From contig CAYTRT010000001.1 of assembly GCA_964440295.1 (NCBI GenBank), positions 17,254 to 81,253 on the forward strand: a stretch of 64,000 bases of DNA, read 5' to 3'. The stretch comes from CALIKS01 sp964440295. GTDB lineage: Archaea; Thermoproteota; Nitrososphaeria_A; Caldarchaeales; Calditenuaceae. The notes below the pieces were generated by a model. That model saw nothing but the letters and a program-made list of their open reading frames with translations, was not told where the DNA came from and did not search any database. This document shows positions 34,003-41,952 of the stretch, one piece after another (the stretch's first letter is position 1; each line of letters begins with the position of its first letter). Position numbers and translations under genes: made by a program.

Positions 34003-35004
34003 ATGCCTAGTATGTATAGGCGAAAAATTCAGGTAGTAGGAGGGAGATCATTCGCAATCACGCTTCCTAAAGGATGGGTAATGAACAATAAACTCACGCC
34101 TAGAGACCACCTCCTCTTAGAGTTAAAGGATGATGGAAGTTTAGTGCTAGTGCCGGAGAAAACAGCTGAACAGCCTACCACTTCCTCTCTGCAGATTAAG
34201 GAAAGTCATAGAGTTATAAGAGACTTGATATGGGGATACCTTTTAGGATATGACCACATAGTCTTAGTGTCTGACAAGGGATTTTCCTCGAAGCTCTTAG
34301 CAGAAACTAAGAAAACCATCAGGGGGCTAGCTGGAGCAGAGATAATCGACGAAGCTCCCAACAAAATCGAAATTCAGATATTGTTAGACCCCGTGGCTGT
34401 TGAGCCAACCAAGGTTTTAAGCAGGCAAAACGCCCTCGTAGCAAGCATGATAAATGACGCGGTACAGGCTTTTATTAATTGGGACATTGACAGAGCTGAA
34501 AGCGCCGAGAATAGAGATGAGGAGGTTGATAGGCATTATTTTACACTGGTACGAGTCGTCCGAGCCGCTATTAGAGATCTAACACTATCTAGAAAGCTCA
34601 ACATTACGCCGTTAAGATTAATGGATATTCGTCTAGTTGCAAAGCTGCTGGAGGAGATAGGCGACAAGGCGGCATCCTTAGCATCTATGGTAAGGACCAA
34701 CCAAGAATATCGGCCAAGCAGTCAACTACTTGATAAAATTCAAATCATCGGTAAGTATCTTTCTGAGAATCAGTCAGACGCGTTTAATGCTTTTCTAAAC
34801 TGCGACCCAGAGCTTGCTTCAAACGTCTTGAGCAAGAAGAATGAGGTGAGTAAACTGGTCGCCTCAATACTTTCATTCGCAAACAGCTTTGGTGAGAAAT
34901 TGTTCACTATTCTGAGAACCTGTTTTTACTTGGAAGAGATCAGTAATGATCAGGTTGACATCGCTGATATAGCTGCACCGCTGTTTAAGGGAAATAATAA
35001 ATGA
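34003..35004 (+). CDS. AbrB-domain/PhoU-domain regulatory protein
   Basis: 333 residues. The first 50 residues (YRRKIQVVGGRSFAITLPKG and LLELKDDGSLVLVPE) form a SpoVT/AbrB-like DNA-binding swap barrel. Residues 170-330 are helical with PhoU-type repeats (MDIRLVAKLLEEIGDKAASL). This archaeal arrangement is linked to phosphate uptake control, but no phosphate transporter is nearby. A TATA-like CTATAAAAAG precedes it. Function is inferred from domain order. Confidence 0.83.
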   Translation: MPSMYRRKIQVVGGRSFAITLPKGWVMNNKLTPRDHLLLELKDDGSLVLVPEKTAEQPTTSSLQIKESHRVIRDLIWGYLLGYDHIVLVSDKGFSSKLLAETKKTIRGLAGAEIIDEAPNKIEIQILLDPVAVEPTKVLSRQNALVASMINDAVQAFINWDIDRAESAENRDEEVDRHYFTLVRVVRAAIRDLTLSRKLNITPLRLMDIRLVAKLLEEIGDKAASLASMVRTNQEYRPSSQLLDKIQIIGKYLSENQSDAFNAFLNCDPELASNVLSKKNEVSKLVASILSFANSFGEKLFTILRTCFYLEEISNDQVDIADIAAPLFKGNNK

Positions 35005-35008
35005 CGTA

Positions 35009-35890
35009 TTATTTTATCCCATATGAGTCTATTTCTATCCTATTCCTCTCTACTCCTCCTACCTTTAATTTTTGCATCATTCCCAACTCTCCTTTTTCCC
35101 GATCTCCAAAAATAAATCTCGCTCCTCCACATATGGCGTAATAAGCTTCGTTCCATCGCTCTACGGCATTTTTTATATCTTCAAATTCAAGTCTCCTTCC
35201 TAGTAGAAAAGAAACTCTATCACGATAGTTTTCATAGTCAATCATTACCTGTCCAGCTATTTCATCCTCTGTAACCTGATGTTCACGAGTTAAGTTGAAC
35301 ATTATTTTAAGTTTTTTATAACTAGCCAAGAGCTCAGGAATCAATCTTCTATAAATTATATCACTCCTAGTTCTATTAACATAGAATAAATATAGATCAA
35401 CATCCAAAGAAGAATCTATAGCGTATTCTATAAAGCATCTGAAGGGCACAATACCGCTCGACGATGCAAGAAAAACTAATCTGTCAATAGTTTTGTTTTT
35501 TATCATTTCTAGAGGTTTTGAGAGAAATCGGCCGAATGGCCCCTCAACAACGTATATATCTCCAATTCTTGCCTGTGCTAAAAAATGTGGAGCAAAATCT
35601 CCCCCCTCACTTTTTATGGTGAGTTCGAGATAGTCGGTCCTGAGCGGTGAAGAGGCTATTGAATACAGTCTGAAGTCATTCTTCTTTATAGGTGTATCAA
35701 AGTACAGCTTCGCAGCCTGCCCAGGTGTATATTTGAACATTGGCTCATTTTCAGCACCTATGAATCTGTAAGTCTTCGCCTCCTCAATTTCGTCGAAGAT
35801 ATCCACGATCTTCATACTCAGCTTTTTTGGAGTCTGTGGCTCAGAGTTCTTCTCATTCTCATACAAGGCGGAATCGACCTGATTTGACAT
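35009..35890 (-). CDS. Ferredoxin-NADP reductase-type FAD/NAD(P) oxidoreductase
   Basis: 293 residues. The FAD domain shows the RLYSIASSP motif (residues about 75-83) and GPFGRFL; the NAD(P) domain shows LASSSGIVPFRCFIEYA and a C-terminal YAICGGARF. It resembles the small subunit of NfnAB/sulfide-dehydrogenase (SudB) or other FNR proteins. The C-terminal cysteine cluster that binds a 2Fe-2S centre in NfnA is missing (only two cysteines in the whole protein). It follows the GltD/NfnB-like gene by 50 bases, so the two probably form one complex. Confidence 0.8.
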   Translation of the reverse strand: MSNQVDSALYENEKNSEPQTPKKLSMKIVDIFDEIEEAKTYRFIGAENEPMFKYTPGQAAKLYFDTPIKKNDFRLYSIASSPLRTDYLELTIKSEGGDFAPHFLAQARIGDIYVVEGPFGRFLSKPLEMIKNKTIDRLVFLASSSGIVPFRCFIEYAIDSSLDVDLYLFYVNRTRSDIIYRRLIPELLASYKKLKIMFNLTREHQVTEDEIAGQVMIDYENYRDRVSFLLGRRLEFEDIKNAVERWNEAYYAICGGARFIFGDREKGELGMMQKLKVGGVERNRIEIDSYGIK

Positions 35891-35940
35891 TACTCTATAA
35901 CGCAGCTATATTAATTTAAACTTGGTCAATATTTGCTTGT

Positions 35941-37551
35941 CTAATGCTTTATCGTAGAGATCGTTTTTAGGTAACTGTTAATATTTGCGGCTGCGGTTTT
36001 TCCATCAGCTATCGCATCTACTAGGGTCGAGGGGCCCCTCACTAGGTCGCCGCCAGCAAAAACTCCCTTAATAGAAGTTTCCATCTTCTCATTAACTACA
36101 ACGCGTCCATCGTTTGTTATCTCTATGCCGTTTTTCTTTAAGAATTCAGTGGCTGGGGTCTGTCCAATGGCTATTATCGCCATCTCTGAGTCTATTACGT
36201 ATTCACTCCCAGCTATTGGGATTGGGCGGCGTCTTCCGGAGCTGTCAGGTGGTCCAAGCTCCATTCGGATGCATTCAATGTTAGTGAGTTTTCCATTCAT
36301 GCCTAAGAATCTTTTAGGAGCGGTTAGATAGCATATCTTAACTCCCTCCTCTATCGCTTCTATTACATGCTCCTTCTTAGCAGGCATCTCTGCCTCAGAG
36401 CGTCTGTATAGTATCATAACGTTTTTCGCGCCAAGCCTTAATGCAGTCCTAGCTGCATCTATCGCAACGTCTCCACCACCTATGACTGAGACGTTGTCTG
36501 GCACCTTAACTTCACATCCCATATTCACGTCTTTCAGGAAAGAAAGAGCAGGGACGACCCCTTCGAGCTCCTCTCCAGGGATATTCGCAGGCTGTGGCCT
36601 CATAGCTCCAAGTCCGAGGAAAACCGCGTGAAATCCTTGATTAAACAGATCACTTATAGTTATGTCTTCGCCCAATCTCTTCCCGTTGACAAATTTTACG
36701 CCCATATCTTTAAGTATGCTTATTTCATCGGATACCACATTGCGCGGCAACCTAAACTTCGGTATCCCTAGCACCATCATCCCTCCAATTAATGGGGACT
36801 CGTCATAGACCGTTACTTCATGTCCCTCCAGTCTTAAATGATATGCTGCTGTTAATCCTGCGGGGCCTGACCCAATTATGGCAATTTTGAATCCAGTGCT
36901 GGGCTTAGGTGTGGGAACGATTCTAGAGGTGTATTCATAAATTGCGCGCTTAATATGGGATATGGCAATCCCTTCATTGCCAATTAGTGAATGGAGACAA
37001 TTAGACTCGCATGGATGGAAGCATGCATATCCACAGACGCCGACAAAGGGATTAACATTCATTATAATCCTTTTGGCCACGTCAAGTTTGTTGCTCGCCA
37101 CAGCCTGCATAAATGCTGGGATGCTTATTCTTGCTGGGCAGCCTGATATACATGTAGCTTCTTTACAAGCAAAGCACCTCGATGCTTCTTTGATCGCTTC
37201 ATCTAACGTGTACCCAATAACAAATGGCTGAAACGTCCTCGCCCTAACATTTGGGTCTATCTTGCGTATAGGCACCCTGCTCACTAATTTTGAGGCAGCA
37301 ACACTGCCACAATACTCTAGCATTGATCTTAACAGCCTAACTCTCGATTCTAACTCAGCCTTATTGTTATACTTCTCCACCAATCTTCTCAGTATTCTCT
37401 CTGTAGCGCGTACGTCTAATTTACTTAAATCATCACTGAGGCCTAAACCAACATAACTAAGCAATTCTCCTGCAATCTTTTCTACTTCCCCCTCTCCACA
37501 AAATCTCTCTGTCTCTTGACAAGATTTGATAAAATCAAGCGCAGAGGGCAT
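35941..37551 (-). CDS. GltD/NfnB-like NADPH flavoprotein with Fe-S domain
   Basis: 536 residues. An extra N-terminal 110 residues precede a glutamate-synthase-beta-type core: 4Fe-4S motifs CFACKEATCISGCPARISIP and VCGYACFHPCESNC, FAD loop IAIIGSGPAGLTAAYHLRLE, NADPH loop VSVIGGGDVAIDAARTALRL, and GVFAGGDLVRGPSTLVDAI. No glutamate synthase large subunit is here. With the neighbouring FNR-type gene, the best guess is a ferredoxin:NADP (Nfn-like) transhydrogenase or polysulfide reductase. Confidence 0.85.
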   Translation of the reverse strand: MPSALDFIKSCQETERFCGEGEVEKIAGELLSYVGLGLSDDLSKLDVRATERILRRLVEKYNNKAELESRVRLLRSMLEYCGSVAASKLVSRVPIRKIDPNVRARTFQPFVIGYTLDEAIKEASRCFACKEATCISGCPARISIPAFMQAVASNKLDVAKRIIMNVNPFVGVCGYACFHPCESNCLHSLIGNEGIAISHIKRAIYEYTSRIVPTPKPSTGFKIAIIGSGPAGLTAAYHLRLEGHEVTVYDESPLIGGMMVLGIPKFRLPRNVVSDEISILKDMGVKFVNGKRLGEDITISDLFNQGFHAVFLGLGAMRPQPANIPGEELEGVVPALSFLKDVNMGCEVKVPDNVSVIGGGDVAIDAARTALRLGAKNVMILYRRSEAEMPAKKEHVIEAIEEGVKICYLTAPKRFLGMNGKLTNIECIRMELGPPDSSGRRRPIPIAGSEYVIDSEMAIIAIGQTPATEFLKKNGIEITNDGRVVVNEKMETSIKGVFAGGDLVRGPSTLVDAIADGKTAAANINSYLKTISTIKH

Positions 37552-37791
37552 ATTATATCATCCTCAATATGTATTATTCATGCCTAAAGAAAAACCATTA
37601 CTTACACTCAGCTCTGTCAACAAAACAAAACTATAAATTATGGAGATTAATTCAAAACGACGCAGGTTTTATTTGAGATTTAAGACAACTCCAGAAATAT
37701 GAGCCAAAACATCGATTTAAAATGCATAAGTATATAATTTATATTCCTCTATTGAAAAAACCTTTTTACGGATCACGAAGAATGCTTAATC

Positions 37792-38232
37792 ATGAGTCAA
37801 GTTGATGTATCTGAAAAAAATATAGTCAGGAGAGAGGCGGTCGCTGAGGGACACATAAGACTCAAAAATTCAACAATTGAATTAATAAAAAATGGAGCAG
37901 TGGCCAAAGGAGACCCAATAACTATGGCAAAGATCGGAGGAATACTTGGTGCCAAGAGTGTCCCAATGCTTCTTCCACTATGCCACCAATTATTGCTCGA
38001 CAATGTTAGCATCGATGTTTACGTTGATGAGACCAGCTCTTCAATAAAAGTGACTTCTCGCGTTGTCTCTCACGCAAAGACTGGGGTTGAAATGGAGGCC
38101 CTCACGGCAGTCATGAGTAGCCTACTTAATATCTGGGACATGGTTAAACAGTATGAAAAGAATGAAAAAGGCGAGTACCCAACAACAGAGATATACGGAG
38201 TAAAAGTTCTGAAGAAGACAAAGGAGACATGA
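37792..38232 (+). CDS. moaC: Cyclic pyranopterin monophosphate synthase MoaC
   Basis: 146 residues. Acts in step one of molybdopterin/tungstopterin synthesis, after MoaA. Seen: RREAVAEGHIRL, GILGAKSVPMLLPLCHQLLL (with the conserved LCH), TGVEMEALTAVMSSLLNIWD and the C-terminal lysines. It overlaps the following metallo-hydrolase gene by four bases. A TATA box (TATATAATT) lies at about 37730. Confidence 0.97.
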   Translation: MSQVDVSEKNIVRREAVAEGHIRLKNSTIELIKNGAVAKGDPITMAKIGGILGAKSVPMLLPLCHQLLLDNVSIDVYVDETSSSIKVTSRVVSHAKTGVEMEALTAVMSSLLNIWDMVKQYEKNEKGEYPTTEIYGVKVLKKTKET

Positions 38233-39014
38233 TCAGAGTTATCATCTTGGGATCGGGCTCGATAATCCCGACTAGGAATAGATTTGCCTCCTCCATATAC
38301 GTAGACACAGGTTCTCATAAAATACTCCTAGACTGCGGTCCAGGCACAATTGAAAAGATGCGTCATGCCGACATAAATCCATGGTTGATAGATGGCGTTT
38401 TATTAACGCATTTCCACATCGATCACTCCTCCGACTTACTGCCATTCCTAAAACTGCGAGCATATGACGAGGACGGAAAGATAGCGGCCAATCCCACTAC
38501 CATAAGAATATATGGTCCAAGAGGATTAACAAATTTCTTAGAACAAACGATAGACCATAACAAATATTACAACTATCTAAGCAACGTGATTAAGTATCAT
38601 AGCTATACCAAAATATGCGAAATGGTTGAAAACGACGTTAAAGATCATGATGGGCTTAAGATCATCTCTAGGCCGGTTAAGCATAGTTCAGGAATAATGT
38701 ATAGGCTGGAGGTGAAAAACAAAGTTTTAGTCTTTTCAGGAGATACGGCATTTGACCCTAACATAGTAGAGGCTGCTAAAAACGCTGATTTGCTAATTCA
38801 TGAATGCTCGTTTCCGAAGAACTGTTTGATCGGCGAACACACATCAGAGGATGACCTGTCACAGATAGTCTCATTAGCTAAGCCAAGAATACTTGTAATT
38901 ACTCATCTTTACCCTGCTTGGAGTGGACGTGAGGCGGACCTAGTTAATAAAGTAGCAGAGAAATTTAAATGCCGCATCTACATTGCACACGATTTGTTGG
39001 AGATCAGGCTGTAA
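38229..39014 (+). CDS. Metallo-beta-lactamase fold hydrolase, RNase Z-like
   Basis: 261 residues. Zinc motif THFHIDHSSDL (about residues 57-67), other ligands in VKHSSG, FSGDTAFD, and TSEDD then VITHLYP. Closest to the tRNase Z/arylsulfatase group, although the tRNase Z exosite is not evident. It may mature tRNA 3' ends or act on another phosphodiester. Translationally coupled to moaC by the ATGA overlap. Confidence 0.85.
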   Translation: MIRVIILGSGSIIPTRNRFASSIYVDTGSHKILLDCGPGTIEKMRHADINPWLIDGVLLTHFHIDHSSDLLPFLKLRAYDEDGKIAANPTTIRIYGPRGLTNFLEQTIDHNKYYNYLSNVIKYHSYTKICEMVENDVKDHDGLKIISRPVKHSSGIMYRLEVKNKVLVFSGDTAFDPNIVEAAKNADLLIHECSFPKNCLIGEHTSEDDLSQIVSLAKPRILVITHLYPAWSGREADLVNKVAEKFKCRIYIAHDLLEIRL

Positions 39015-39018
39015 ATTT

Positions 39019-39537
39019 TTATTTAAAGACCGGTAATTTTACTCCACGTTGCTTCTGATACCTACCAGAATATGGCTTCTCCACTGGAGACGTAAGCTTG
39101 GCAAACACGACATGGATGAATCGTTCACCCGAGTATAGCCTAACAGGAAATTCGCCCCCTATCATCTCTATCGTTAGTTGGCCTTCAAAATTTGCGTCTA
39201 TAATTGTCGGCGGCACTGTTAATCCTATTCTGGCATAACTGCTTCTAAGGTTTACAAAGGCCATAATATCTCTAGGAAGGGCGACGTACTCGATTGTATG
39301 TAGTAAAACGTGCTCGTGTGGATAGACAACGAAGCTATCACCAGTCTCCAACGTGAAAAATTCTTCAATATCTCCATTCTTAGGGTCGAATATTTTCTCG
39401 GTCTTCTTTAGCCTACCAATGGTTGATCCGATCCTAAGATCCAGTCCATTCTCCCGGACGATGTCAGGTTCAAGCGGCTCAATTTTTAATCTTCCACTCT
39501 TTATATAATTCCAGAGATCAAAATCTGACAGTATCAC
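39019..39537 (-). CDS. dcd: dCTP deaminase
   Basis: About 172 residues. Makes dUTP from dCTP for thymidylate synthesis. Family features: VILSDFDLWNYIKSGRLKIE at the start, NLRSSYARIGL (active site), TIIDANFEGQLTIEMIGGEF and the C-terminal PYSGRYQKQRGVKLP. GTG 39537 begins the usual family start; the frame remains open to a GTG at 39546. It is convergent with the RNase Z-like gene. Confidence 0.96.
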   Translation of the reverse strand: MILSDFDLWNYIKSGRLKIEPLEPDIVRENGLDLRIGSTIGRLKKTEKIFDPKNGDIEEFFTLETGDSFVVYPHEHVLLHTIEYVALPRDIMAFVNLRSSYARIGLTVPPTIIDANFEGQLTIEMIGGEFPVRLYSGERFIHVVFAKLTSPVEKPYSGRYQKQRGVKLPVFK

Positions 39538-39620
39538 TAGCCACACACCTTAATCTGGAGAAGCAAAATTATGATTAATTAACTTATCTAAATGCGTTGG
39601 GAAATAAATGATTTGTTTAA

Positions 39621-40064
39621 TTAAGGTGAACTTAGTGCGGACCTATCGGCGTAGTGCTTTATTACCTTGGACGGTGCTAATGCACTACGTATATGCTCAA
39701 ACGCCTCGTCTGGATTACTCCTTTCACCACAAGTAAAGACGTCGATTGCAGCGTATCTATAGTTAGGCCAAGTATGAATAGCGATGTGGCTCTCTACTAC
39801 TAATGCTATAACCGAGACTCCCCCTTTCTCACCGCCAAATTTCCAGGACCTCACCTCGATCAACGTCATTTTAGCGAGCTCAGCCGCCTCGCTGACCAGT
39901 CTTCTTAACAAGTTAACGTCGGACAATACTTTTTTATCACATCCATAAAGGTTCCCATAGACATGTTTACCAATAATTCCTTTTGCACTAGTGACCTCTA
40001 TTCTTTCTTGATTTAGCTGTCCACTCACTCCTAAACTCTTCAGCCCGTCAATCCTAAAATTCAT
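39621..40064 (-). CDS. SpeD-family pyruvoyl decarboxylase, probably arginine decarboxylase
   Basis: 147 residues, second SpeD homologue of the window. Self-cleavage site E91-S92 in VVESHIAIHTWPNYRYAAID, and C112 (VFTCGERS) is present. In Thermoproteota one SpeD paralog makes decarboxylated SAM and another has become an arginine decarboxylase that makes agmatine. The sister gene at 15809 sits with speE, so this lone copy is the better candidate for arginine (inference). Identity between the two copies is modest outside the core. Confidence 0.85.
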   Translation of the reverse strand: MNFRIDGLKSLGVSGQLNQERIEVTSAKGIIGKHVYGNLYGCDKKVLSDVNLLRRLVSEAAELAKMTLIEVRSWKFGGEKGGVSVIALVVESHIAIHTWPNYRYAAIDVFTCGERSNPDEAFEHIRSALAPSKVIKHYADRSALSSP

Positions 40065-40305
40065 TTATAAGCATATCGCAAATGAAAAATTTATGCCAAA
40101 AAACGTCCTCATTTTTTTGATCATATCAGTACCTCAGCTCCTTTTTTTGTCAAAAATAACCACAATTCTATCTGCCGGAAAGGACTCCCCAGCTGACCTA
40201 AGGTACTTGGCCATCTGTTAATCTTAAAATAGGTAAATCGTAGAATGTTTACCTTTTAATTTTTACCAAAAATTATGTAAAGCACCATAATATTTGAGAA
40301 CATTT

Positions 40306-40360
40306 TTCAATTAAAAGTGAAATGCCTAAGATCATTAGGTAGTTTAAATACCACTCACAG
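40306..40360 (+). repeat. 55-base direct repeat, copy 1 (left edge of gap)
   Basis: Starts TTCAATTAAAAGTGAAATGC and ends ACTCACAG directly at the N run. Identical over all 55 bases to copy 2 at 40461-40515, which starts exactly after the N run. Confidence 0.97.
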
Positions 40361-40460
40361 NNNNNNNNNNNNNNNNNNNNNNNNNNNNNNNNNNNNNNNN
40401 NNNNNNNNNNNNNNNNNNNNNNNNNNNNNNNNNNNNNNNNNNNNNNNNNNNNNNNNNNNN
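40361..40460. other. Assembly gap (100 N) between identical 55-base contig ends
   Basis: Exactly 100 N, flanked on both sides by the same 55 bases. This is what results when two contigs that share a k-mer end (k = 55 is a common assembler setting) are scaffolded. The real genome most likely has one copy and no gap. Confidence 0.9.
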
Positions 40461-40515
40461 TTCAATTAAAAGTGAAATGCCTAAGATCATTAGGTAGTTT
40501 AAATACCACTCACAG
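40461..40515 (+). repeat. 55-base direct repeat, copy 2 (right edge of gap)
   Basis: Identical to 40306-40360. It contains the palindrome CCTAAGATCATTAGG (40480-40494) followed one base later by the TATA-like AGTTTAAATAC (40496-40506). In the collapsed genome this would be one promoter with an operator. Confidence 0.97.
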
Positions 40516-40677
40516 CTACTTACTCGGTTAAAATTGAAATAATTTTACTTTAGCCGCCCTTACAAAGCTCAAAACGGGTAAATAACCCGAAAATTAGCCT
40601 TCGGCAATACGAATCGTTGGGAAGATTAGGTCTGGATAAGTTTTCCAATTGCTTTTGAGTTGTGTTTTGTTTTGGTT

Positions 40678-40703
40678 AACCTTTTAAGATAAACCTTTTA
40701 AGA
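40678..40703 (+). promoter_or_regulatory. Duplicated TATA-type element before the basic protein gene
   Basis: AACCTTTTAAGA occurs at 40678-40689 and again at 40692-40703. With a start site about 27 bases from each centre, transcripts would begin near 40712 and 40726, close to the in-frame ATGs at 40717 and 40726. Confidence 0.4.
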
Positions 40704-40716
40704 AGTTGTTGCATTG

Positions 40717-41040
40717 ATGGATGGTATGGGTGTGGAACGTAAAGAGAAAAAAGAGAAGGTTAAGAAACCGAAAGTTAGAGAGAAAGAAAAGATGAGTGAT
40801 AAGGCCGCCTCAGTGATTGATAAAAAAGCCATTGCCTTATCCCTTGAGCAGGGCAAGAAGCAGCCAAGAGTTGCTTTTTACTCACCTTTCAGCTCCATCC
40901 TTCTGAATTATCTTAAGAATACGAGGCCGAGGTTTAGTATTAGTGAGGAGGTGGCATCGATAATAGAGGCTGAACTAAATAGAAGGTATCCGTTACTATC
41001 TTCATACATAAAAAGAGCCCTTTCAAGAAGAAAGTCTTAG
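40717..41040 (+). CDS. Small basic protein of unknown function
   Basis: About 107 residues. The first 30 are extremely rich in lysine and glutamate (KEKKEKVKKPKVREKEKM), like a disordered nucleic-acid-binding tail. The folded-looking part runs from residue 50: VAFYSPFSSILLNYLKNTRP and FSISEEVASIIEAELNRRYP, ending KRALSRRKS. The pattern recalls helical DNA-binding folds such as ribbon-helix-helix, but I recognise no family. It ends exactly where the phosphatase gene starts, so they may be co-transcribed. It reads from ATG 40717; a TTG precedes at 40714. Confidence 0.65.
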   Translation: MDGMGVERKEKKEKVKKPKVREKEKMSDKAASVIDKKAIALSLEQGKKQPRVAFYSPFSSILLNYLKNTRPRFSISEEVASIIEAELNRRYPLLSSYIKRALSRRKS

Positions 41041-41883
41041 GTGTGCGTGTTTATGTTCGATTTCAAGAAAATCATAGCGAGTGCGCTCAGTAGTGCCAGA
41101 AAGACCTATCTAACACTTGCTAAGAAGGGAGAGGTAAGCATTGAGAGAGGTGTAGGAGCTTTCGGAGACGTGTCAACGATAGGCGATGTTGCATGCGAGG
41201 AAAAAATAGTAGAAATTATTACTACACAGATGGACGATGTGTCGATTGTAACGGAGGAGAGAGGTATAATTGGTGATATTCAAAACAGCAAGTACATAGT
41301 TTTGATTGACCCGATCGACGGAAGCACAAACATGAAGAGAGGATTGAGATTCTTCTCCTCAGGTATAGCCATATTTGAGGGGCCAAGATACGAGGACTTA
41401 GTAGCGGCAGGAGTGATAGATATTCCGGGTGGGCAGCTCTTTCTCGCTGACAGAAAAGGAGTTTACATAGAAGATGGTTCCGCATCACATAGTATACCCA
41501 AGAAGCTGGATAGTGCTGTGATTTCTTTGGATTTTAGGCCTCTAAAAAGAGGAGGAGAGGCCGCTACAAGGTTTTTAAAACTATGCCAGAAGACCAGGTA
41601 TGTAAGGAATCTCGGTTCATCACTTCTCGAGATCTGTCAGATCGTGGCCGGTAAAATCGATGCATTTGTATGCTTATCCCCCGAGCTCAGACTATTTGAT
41701 TTGATCCCTGCGTTGTTTATTCTTGAAAAAGCAGGAGGTTGCTGGCTAATGGATAAGCATAGACTCGAGTTGACAGAAACAATGATCAAAGACAGATATG
41801 CTGTAATTGCAGCTTCAAATAACTCCTTACTCGAAGAAATAGTGAATGTGACATCCTTAAACTGGTCTCTCAAATATGAATGA
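41041..41883 (+). CDS. Inositol monophosphatase-family phosphatase
   Basis: 280 residues. Lithium-sensitive phosphatase fold with metal sites TEERG (near 75), IDPIDGSTNMKRG (near 98) and the C-terminal LRLFDLIPALFILEKAGG, where the usual WD is replaced by FD. Archaeal members act on inositol phosphate and/or fructose 1,6-bisphosphate; which cannot be decided here. It may use ATG 41053 (MFDFKK) rather than GTG 41041. It directly follows the basic protein gene. Confidence 0.9.
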   Translation: MCVFMFDFKKIIASALSSARKTYLTLAKKGEVSIERGVGAFGDVSTIGDVACEEKIVEIITTQMDDVSIVTEERGIIGDIQNSKYIVLIDPIDGSTNMKRGLRFFSSGIAIFEGPRYEDLVAAGVIDIPGGQLFLADRKGVYIEDGSASHSIPKKLDSAVISLDFRPLKRGGEAATRFLKLCQKTRYVRNLGSSLLEICQIVAGKIDAFVCLSPELRLFDLIPALFILEKAGGCWLMDKHRLELTETMIKDRYAVIAASNNSLLEEIVNVTSLNWSLKYE

Positions 41884-41952
41884 TGATTATGATGAGCAAG
41901 ATGACAATAAGCAATGTACTGCTATCCGGATGATTTGGAAATTTATATCAAA

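Larger units (their letters stand above)
40065..40713 (+). other. Non-coding stretch with an assembly gap, duplicated 55-mer and operator-like sites
   Basis: About 650 bases without a convincing gene. It holds an inverted repeat GGTAAA/TTTACC (arms 40232-40237 and 40248-40253), two copies of a 55-base sequence around a 100-N gap, a palindrome next to a TATA box inside the 55-mer, small hairpins at about 40574-40588 (CGGGT/ACCCG) and 40599-40607, and a duplicated TATA box before the gene at 40717. The strand is arbitrary. A small RNA here is possible but unsupported. Confidence 0.6.

Noticed and set aside
40306..40515. CRISPR repeats or a mobile element's direct repeats
   Set aside because: Only two copies, exactly at the edges of an N run; an assembler k-mer overlap explains them better.
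41884..41952. C/D box RNA suggested by repeated GATGA motifs after the phosphatase gene
   Set aside because: A C-like box is present but no D box (CTGA) at a suitable distance was found.
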